Assembly (NCBI GenBank): GCA_039586095.1
Contig: JBDHLB010000073.1
Coordinates: 1 to 12,437 of the forward strand
DNA: 12,437 nt
Reading direction: 5' to 3'
Source: JBDHBD01 sp039586095
GTDB lineage: Bacteria; Gemmatimonadota; Gemmatimonadetes; Palauibacterales; Palauibacteraceae
Shown: positions 7,639 to 12,437 of the stretch, one piece after another
Numbering within the stretch: the first letter of the stretch is position 1
How the letters are laid out: every line of letters starts with the position of its first letter
The notes under the pieces: generated by a model
The model's database searches: none
What the model saw: only the letters and a program-made list of their open reading frames with translations
What the model was told of the DNA's origin: nothing
Position numbers and translations under genes: made by a program

Positions 7639-8751
7639 CTAGCCGGCCGGCGCAGGTGCGAAACGATAGTGCGTCACGCCCCATTCCTCCCCGCTCCGGT
7701 ATCCGAACAGCTCCGACACCGCGATAAAGAACAGGCGCCACCGGCGGTACCAGCGGTGCGCTGCGCGCGGACCATACACGTCTTCGAACATCGCGGTGAC
7801 AGTATCACGGCTCGCGTCCAGCCTCGCCAGCCACGCCTCGGCGGTTCTTCGGTAGTGAACGCCGCTGATTCGCCACTGCGTCTCCAGTCTCAAATCGTCC
7901 TGAAAATGAAGCAGCAGGCCCTCGGAGGGCATCAATCCCCCCGTGAAGAACAGTCGCGCCATCCAGTCGCCCGGTCCGCCGATCTCGAACGGGTAGGCGA
8001 GCTCACGATGGCTGAAGACGTGGACGAACAGCTTACCCTCTGGCTTGAGCCAATCGGCGATGCGCGACATCAACTGCTCGTAATTTCTCATGTGCTCGAA
8101 CATCTCGACCGACACGACGCGATCGAACCGCTCGTGCGCGAAGTACTCGTTCATGTCGGCCGTGATCGCCGTCACGTTGCGGAGAGAGCGCCGCTCGCAC
8201 TCTGCCTCGATGAAGCGGCCCTGTGGCACGGAATTGGACACGGCCACAATCCGGCTGGCCGGGTAGTGCGAGGCCGCCCACAGCGAAAACGAACCCCAGC
8301 CGCAGCCCAGATCCAGAATGCTCTGCCCATCTTCGATTTGGGCCCGCTCGCAGGTGAGGCGGAGCATCGCCTCTTCGGCGGCGTCGAGGCGGTCGGGCTG
8401 TGGAGCCGAACGGACGCCGGGTTCCTGCGGACGGTCGTTCCACAGACCACAGGAGTATTTGCACCACTTGCCGAGCACGGTCTGGAAGAATTCGGGCGGC
8501 AGCTCGTAATGCTGGTCGTTCGGAAGGTCGGGCTCCAGGGCGATCGAACTCGCCCTCAAAGTGGCGACGAGATCTTCCTCCGCCTGGCGTCGCTCCGCGG
8601 GGTCGTCCTGCCATTCCTGTCGGATGCGACCGCGGACGAAGCGCCGGACTCCTCGCCGCACGATCGCGTCCGGCACCAGGCCGGCCTCTGCGGCCCGGAC
8701 ACCGAGCGCGACCGGAGCATCGCCTACAATTCGGAGCGCTTCGGAAACCAC
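7639..8751 (-). CDS. CFA-synthase-family SAM methyltransferase, coclaurine-N-methyltransferase-like subgroup
   Basis: A soluble SAM-dependent methyltransferase (370 aa) of the cyclopropane-fatty-acid synthase superfamily. Motifs: HYELPPEFF (81-89) and KYSCGLW (98-104, Cys101), which form the family's substrate-side entry; SILDLGCGWGSF (144-155), the SAM-binding motif I; VSNSVPQGRFIE (171-182); VEMFEHMRNYEQL (215-227); VHVFSHRE (243-250); and a C-terminal ELFGYRSGEEW (347-357). From memory, ERAQIEDGQS, the FEHMRNYE stretch, the HFQDDL region and the GYxxGEEW ending match plant coclaurine N-methyltransferases more closely than E. coli Cfa. The position of the conserved CFA tyrosine appears to be Phe (RLFFIAV, 339-345). 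Likely role, by family and context: methylation of an unsaturated fatty acyl chain; a ring is not certain. GTG start at 8751, overlapping the DUF1295 gene by 28 bases with no clear Shine-Dalgarno, suggests translational coupling. Confidence 0.85.
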   Translation of the reverse strand: MVSEALRIVGDAPVALGVRAAEAGLVPDAIVRRGVRRFVRGRIRQEWQDDPAERRQAEEDLVATLRASSIALEPDLPNDQHYELPPEFFQTVLGKWCKYSCGLWNDRPQEPGVRSAPQPDRLDAAEEAMLRLTCERAQIEDGQSILDLGCGWGSFSLWAASHYPASRIVAVSNSVPQGRFIEAECERRSLRNVTAITADMNEYFAHERFDRVVSVEMFEHMRNYEQLMSRIADWLKPEGKLFVHVFSHRELAYPFEIGGPGDWMARLFFTGGLMPSEGLLLHFQDDLRLETQWRISGVHYRRTAEAWLARLDASRDTVTAMFEDVYGPRAAHRWYRRWRLFFIAVSELFGYRSGEEWGVTHYRFAPAPAG

Positions 8752-9518
8752 GGGAAGAACGCGCTTGTCTCGCGCTGATACCGGCGATAATCATCGCCCC
8801 GACTCTTGAGCGCCTGCTCCTCCGTGGGCGGAATCCCCGTGACCTTCAGAATGAAGAACAGCATCAGCGCGGGGGCGAACAGCGTGAACGGCCACAGCGG
8901 CGAACCGACGGAGATGACGACGTAGGCCAGCCAGTGGATCCACTCGAAGAAGTAGTTCGGGTGACGCGAGTAACGCCACAGGCCCTCCCGGCAGGTCGAG
9001 CCCCGGTTCATCGGGTCGGCCCGAAAGCGGGCGAGCTGGCGGTCGGCAATCGACTCCCCTCCCACGGATACGAGCCATACGAGCGCTCCGAGGGCGTCCC
9101 AGATCTGCAGGGTCGAGGCGGGGTGCAGCATCGCCAGCATGAACTGGATCGACAGGATGACGGCGAGAAAGGCCTGCGCCTGGAAGAACACGAAGAGATT
9201 TCGTTGCGCGCTGTCCCCCCACTTGTCACGGAGCGTCTGGTAGCGACCGTCCTCCTCACCCTTCAGTACGCGATCGACCAGGATGTACCAGGTGAGCCGC
9301 CCCGACCAGACGGCCGCCAGGATCCCGACCAGCCACCTACGCACCACGAGCCCGTCATCGAGCGCCACGGCGTACAGCAGGGCCAGCAGGCCCAGGCTCG
9401 CCGTCCAGCCCAGATCGACGATGCCGGCATCGTTCGTGCGACGTTGAACAAGCCATAACGCGACTTGGCCTGCGGCAATCAACAGCCACCCGAACAGCAC
9501 GAGCGTGAAGGGGTTCAT
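8724..9518 (-). CDS. DUF1295 integral membrane protein (steroid 5-alpha-reductase-like)
   Basis: A 264-aa polytopic membrane protein. Hydrophobic segments lie at about 4-24, 38-54, 62-80, 107-131, 138-152, 194-205 and 209-228. Motifs typical of DUF1295: DLGW (35-38), GRYQTLRDKWG (91-101), GESIADRQLARFRADP (154-169) and GLWRYSRHPNYFFEW (179-193). The last lies in the C-terminal half, where the family resembles steroid 5-alpha-reductases and isoprenylcysteine methyltransferases and binds a nucleotide or SAM-like cofactor. The family has no settled function. Its constant company with CFA-like methyltransferases suggests reduction or modification of membrane lipid acyl chains (inference). Start ATG 9518 has a Shine-Dalgarno GGGAG (plus-strand 9525-9529), and the gene begins 18 bases after the FAD oxidase stop. 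Confidence 0.88.
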   Translation of the reverse strand: MNPFTLVLFGWLLIAAGQVALWLVQRRTNDAGIVDLGWTASLGLLALLYAVALDDGLVVRRWLVGILAAVWSGRLTWYILVDRVLKGEEDGRYQTLRDKWGDSAQRNLFVFFQAQAFLAVILSIQFMLAMLHPASTLQIWDALGALVWLVSVGGESIADRQLARFRADPMNRGSTCREGLWRYSRHPNYFFEWIHWLAYVVISVGSPLWPFTLFAPALMLFFILKVTGIPPTEEQALKSRGDDYRRYQRETSAFFPWFPKRSEL

Positions 9519-9524
9519 GAGTAT

Positions 9525-9529
9525 CTCCC
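9525..9529 (-). promoter_or_regulatory. Shine-Dalgarno of the DUF1295 gene
   Basis: GGGAG on the minus strand, six bases before the ATG at 9518, in the 18-base gap after the FAD oxidase stop. It is the only clear ribosome binding site within the four-gene cluster. Confidence 0.55.
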
Positions 9530-9536
9530 GGATTCA

Positions 9537-10814
9537 CTAGCCATTTCCGCTGGCGCCGCCTTTCTCCAGCACGGCGGTCGCGGTCTCCAGTCCAGAGCGT
9601 ATCGCTCCCTCGATCGAGCCGTGCAGGCGGTAATCGCCACACGCGTAGATGCCGTCGGCGACGCGGGGGCCTCGATGGCCAACGCCGCCCATCTGCTGGC
9701 CCTGGTCCGGGAGCGCATGCGGAATGGTGTAGGTCCGGAGGTGTCGCCAGTCCCGAACCTGCCTGCCGAACCACCCCTCCAGTTGAGTACGCACGATACC
9801 CAGCAGCTCTTCGTCGGCACGAGGCGGACCGAGCACGGTGACTGATACCAGCTCCTCTCCGGGCGGCGCGTAGCCCCGGGCCACCCGGCTCATCACACAG
9901 AGGTTGTTGATCGGGCCACTTCGCTCCCCATCGAGCACGAGGATCGGATCCTCCACCGGTGGCTCGGGGGCCGCAAAGTACACACACGTGGCGGGACGCG
10001 AGCCAGGATTCGCGACACCGTCGCACAGCGCCGCAGCCTGCGGTCCATCCGTCGCCAGCACTACGACCTCGGCGTCCAGGGACTCGCCGCTCTTCAAGCG
10101 CACGCCGGGCGTCGTGCCTGCTCGAAGCCCATCGACCGGGGCCTCGGCCCTCACCACTCCCTCGGGCAATCTGGCCGCCAACTGGCGGCTGATCGCCTCC
10201 ATGCCCGCAGCCGGCACGGCGGCCGGGCCGGCCGCGAACATCTTGAACACGAACTCGAACATCCGGCTGGACGTGCGCAACTCCGGGTCGAGAAACACGC
10301 CCCCCAGGAAGGGCCACAGGAATCGCTCCCGCAGCGTCTCCGAGATAGCGAGCCGGTCGAGCGCCTCGCGCGTCGAGCGCTCGGGCCTCGCGAAGATCTC
10401 CTCGACCGAGGAGCCGACCAGCCGCGCAGCCATGGCGGCGACCCCTGTCTTGTCTCGCCACGAACCGATCGGCGCACGCGCGGTCTGGACGATGGAAGCG
10501 GGATCCCGACGAGGGTCTCCCACTTTGTGGAAGCGCCCTCCAATCCGGATTAAGGCACCCGGATAAAAGGTCTGAAGGCCAAGCGACGCCAGATCGAGGA
10601 GGGCACGGGCCGTCGGGTACGCGGCCAGGAATACCTGGAATCCGCGGTCCAGGCGAAAGCCCTCGAAGCGGTCGGTGCGCACCCGGCCCCCCGCGCGATC
10701 GGAAGCCTCGAGCAGCAGAACCGAGAGCCCCTGTTCGACGAGCGCCCCGGCGCAGGCGAGGCCGGCCAGGCCGCCGCCGACGACGATGGCGTCCCTTTCA
10801 GGCACGCGGCCCAC
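9537..10814 (-). CDS. FAD-dependent amine-oxidase/phytoene-desaturase-like oxidoreductase
   Basis: A 425-aa flavoprotein. The N-terminal dinucleotide-binding fold is plain: AIVVGGGLAGLACAGAL (9-25), then LLLEASDRAGGRVRT (33-47), with the ribose-binding Glu36 and the GG doublet (42-43) of the amine oxidase/protoporphyrinogen oxidase/phytoene desaturase superfamily. The C-terminal FAD motif is GIYACGDYRLHGSIEGAIRSG (388-408). The middle part (about 100-380) would bind the substrate and is not diagnostic. No membrane helices are obvious. Family members in this neighbourhood are annotated only as FAD-dependent oxidoreductases; a role in desaturating or oxidising a lipid acyl chain is inferred from its neighbours. 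Start is GTG 10814 or GTG 10805 (three codons on); either overlaps the SDR gene (17 or 8 bases), indicating coupling. Confidence 0.88.
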   Translation of the reverse strand: MGRVPERDAIVVGGGLAGLACAGALVEQGLSVLLLEASDRAGGRVRTDRFEGFRLDRGFQVFLAAYPTARALLDLASLGLQTFYPGALIRIGGRFHKVGDPRRDPASIVQTARAPIGSWRDKTGVAAMAARLVGSSVEEIFARPERSTREALDRLAISETLRERFLWPFLGGVFLDPELRTSSRMFEFVFKMFAAGPAAVPAAGMEAISRQLAARLPEGVVRAEAPVDGLRAGTTPGVRLKSGESLDAEVVVLATDGPQAAALCDGVANPGSRPATCVYFAAPEPPVEDPILVLDGERSGPINNLCVMSRVARGYAPPGEELVSVTVLGPPRADEELLGIVRTQLEGWFGRQVRDWRHLRTYTIPHALPDQGQQMGGVGHRGPRVADGIYACGDYRLHGSIEGAIRSGLETATAVLEKGGASGNG

Positions 10815-12399
10815 CCGCGGGCGCAGCCGTAGAGGTGTCGTCGGAGGGTGGCAATCGCTCGGCTGCCGGCTTCGTCTTTCCCACCGATGCAGATCTCCGT
10901 CCCCCCGCTCGGCCTGCGCCCCGCTCTGCCTCGCGCGCGATGTTGCGGAGCATCCCGTTGAAGATCGGATGATGGATCGGGTAGAGCACGTACCAGTACA
11001 GGAGGCCGAACAAGCCCATTGGATCGAAGATCGCGGTCTGCCGAATGAGCGATCCCCCGTCGTCCGGCTCCACTTCGAACTGCAACCATGCCCGGCCCGG
11101 CACCTTCATTTCCGCGGCCAATCGGAGAAGGCGGTCCCGTTCCACGGCTTCAACCCGCCAGAAGTCCAAGGTGGCCCCGACGCGTGGATACTCCGGGTCG
11201 CGACGGCCTCGTCGCACGCCGACGCCGCCCACGAGCAGATCGAGGAAGCCGCGCAGCCGCCACAGCCAGTTGCCGTAGTACCAGCCCACGTCGCCCCCGA
11301 TCCGACGAATCGGCCCAAACGCATGCTCCGGCTCCACGCTCACCCGAACCTGGCGTGAGTCCACGATACGGCTGCCAAATTTCGCCCCGCCCCAGCCCTG
11401 CGTCTCACCTTGTGAAGACAGGGCATCGGACCAGCGGGTCCACGCGAATTGCTGATCCTCGTTCACAAGAGCGCGTCGCACCGCCTGTTCGACGCCGCGA
11501 GGCCGAATGTCGAAGTCTTCGAGCGCCGCGTCGTCCCGGACCACCGTCGGGTTGCGCACGCCGTCGATCAGCTTGCGGCCGATTCGCGCGTAGACCGGGG
11601 TGACAAGGCCCAGCCATAGACTCGACAGGCGCGGAGTCAGCAGGGGCACCGGGAGCATGAGTCTTCGGAGCCCGCGCTGCCGGGCGTACTCCCGCATCAG
11701 TTTACCGTAGGAGACGACATCGGCCCCGCCGATCTCGTAGATCCGGCTTTCCTCGCCAGGTAGATCCAGCGCAGCGACCAGGTACGCGATGACGTCCTCT
11801 ATCGCGATGGGCTGGGCCTCCACGGCCACCCAGCGGGGTGTGATCATCACCGGCAGCTTCTCGACCAGCGCCCGTATCATCTCGAACGACAGGCTGCCCG
11901 AGCCCACCACGATCGAGGCGCGGAATTCGACGACCGGCACGCCGCCTTCCCTCAATACGCGCCCGGTCTCATGACGGCTTCGCAGGTGCGGGGACAGATC
12001 CGAACCGTGTCCCAGTCCGCCCAGGTACACGATGCGACGCACGCCCGCCTTGCGAGCGGCAATCACGAAGTTGGCCGCACCCTGACGATCCAGCTCCTCG
12101 AACTCCTCGCTCGAGCCCATCGAGTGTACGAGGTAATACGCGCAATCGACGCCTTGCATGGCTTTGACGAGCGATGGCGCGTCCAGCACGTCTCCTTGAA
12201 CGACTTCCGTCCGCGGCGAAACGCGCTCTCGCAGGTGAGCGGGTCGGCGTGCAAGGCAGCGAACTCGACGCCCACTCGTTTCGAGTGCCGTCATGAGTCG
12301 GCCGCCGACGTACCCCGTCGCTCCGGTCAACAGAACCAGGCCGCCCCATGGCGACGGCTGCGAAAGGGTCGGCTGTTTCGACGAATCGATTTCGCTCAA
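10798..12399 (-). CDS. SDR-family NAD(P)-binding protein with C-terminal DUF2867 domain
   Basis: A 533-aa two-domain protein. Residues 20-310 are an atypical/extended short-chain dehydrogenase (NmrA/YbjT-like) with nucleotide motif TGATGYVGG (25-33), GDVLDA (69-74, adenine-contacting Asp region), YYLVHSMG (88-95) and IVYLGGLG (123-130). A YxxxK catalytic pair is not evident, as in many atypical SDRs. Residues about 340-490 match DUF2867: WYYGNWLWRLRGFLDLLVGG (373-392), LDFWRVE (411-417), RLAAEMKVPGRAWL (426-439) and FGLLYWYVLYPIHH (464-477). The last 45 residues are a low-complexity tail. It is first in the lipid-modification cluster. The initiation codon would be TTG at 12399, with no strong ribosome binding site; the frame stays open to the window edge (12437), so the true start may lie outside. 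Function: a reductase or NAD(P) sensor, unproven. Confidence 0.85.
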   Translation of the reverse strand: MSEIDSSKQPTLSQPSPWGGLVLLTGATGYVGGRLMTALETSGRRVRCLARRPAHLRERVSPRTEVVQGDVLDAPSLVKAMQGVDCAYYLVHSMGSSEEFEELDRQGAANFVIAARKAGVRRIVYLGGLGHGSDLSPHLRSRHETGRVLREGGVPVVEFRASIVVGSGSLSFEMIRALVEKLPVMITPRWVAVEAQPIAIEDVIAYLVAALDLPGEESRIYEIGGADVVSYGKLMREYARQRGLRRLMLPVPLLTPRLSSLWLGLVTPVYARIGRKLIDGVRNPTVVRDDAALEDFDIRPRGVEQAVRRALVNEDQQFAWTRWSDALSSQGETQGWGGAKFGSRIVDSRQVRVSVEPEHAFGPIRRIGGDVGWYYGNWLWRLRGFLDLLVGGVGVRRGRRDPEYPRVGATLDFWRVEAVERDRLLRLAAEMKVPGRAWLQFEVEPDDGGSLIRQTAIFDPMGLFGLLYWYVLYPIHHPIFNGMLRNIAREAERGAGRAGGRRSASVGKTKPAAERLPPSDDTSTAAPAGGPRA

Positions 12400-12437
12400 G
12401 TCAGAACCGTGCCTGCAATGGACAGGACGAGAACGCC

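Noticed and set aside
7228..8778. 516-codon open frame on the plus strand
   Set aside because: It lies antisense to pgi and the methyltransferase, both of which have full family motifs. It is rich in Arg/His/Gln/Pro and shows no known domain; long antisense frames are expected at this GC content.
9355..10461. 368-codon minus-strand frame within the FAD oxidase and DUF1295 genes
   Set aside because: It is a shifted frame of two well-supported genes with Arg/Gly/Ala-rich composition; it gives no sign of a frameshift in the real genes.
1..12437. tRNA/rRNA genes, CRISPR arrays, transposases, integrases, attachment sites
   Set aside because: None seen. Coding genes fill nearly the whole window, and the only non-coding stretch above 200 bases (3251-3470) contains no array, RNA gene or element end.

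Overview
The window is a GC-rich (by eye about 65% or more), gene-dense bacterial chromosome segment with nine protein-coding genes, no RNA genes, no mobile elements and no CRISPR. Gene content (single-chain FTR1 iron permease with a lipoprotein leader, short-form 6-phosphogluconate dehydrogenase, a CFA-like/DUF1295/FAD-oxidase/SDR lipid cluster) fits a Gram-negative, aerobic, high-GC bacterium. Gemmatimonadota, Acidobacteriota or a proteobacterial lineage are all possible; I cannot decide from sequence alone.

Layout. (i) 1-1053 (+): the C-terminal part of a class V PLP-dependent aminotransferase/cysteine-desulfurase-like enzyme, cut by the window edge. (ii) 1058-3250 (-): a large FTR1/EfeU-type iron permease carrying a periplasmic region with three degenerate EfeO-like helical repeats; it converges on gene 1 with only 4 bases between the stops. 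(iii) 3251-3470: the only divergent promoter region, containing a perfect 8-1-8 palindrome that fits a Fur-type operator. (iv) 3471-5875 (+): gnd and zwf, a translationally coupled pair (4-base overlap) for the oxidative pentose phosphate pathway. (v) 5956-7593 (-): pgi, convergent with zwf. (vi) 7639-12399 (-): four closely packed genes upstream of pgi: an SDR/DUF2867 protein, an FAD-dependent amine-oxidase-like protein, a DUF1295 membrane protein and a CFA-synthase-like methyltransferase. Overlaps of 17 and 28 bases and a gap of 18 bases argue for one operon, possibly reading on into pgi.

Function. Pgi, Zwf and Gnd together handle glucose-6-phosphate at the branch between glycolysis and the pentose phosphate pathway; 6-phosphogluconolactonase is not in the window. 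The four-gene lipid cluster resembles a widespread but incompletely characterised gene set associated with modified (methylated, cyclopropane or furan-type) fatty acids and photooxidative stress. Its methyltransferase most resembles the coclaurine-N-methyltransferase-like branch of the CFA family rather than classical Cfa, and this is the most interesting part of the window. The iron permease and its putative Fur box are the second point of interest.
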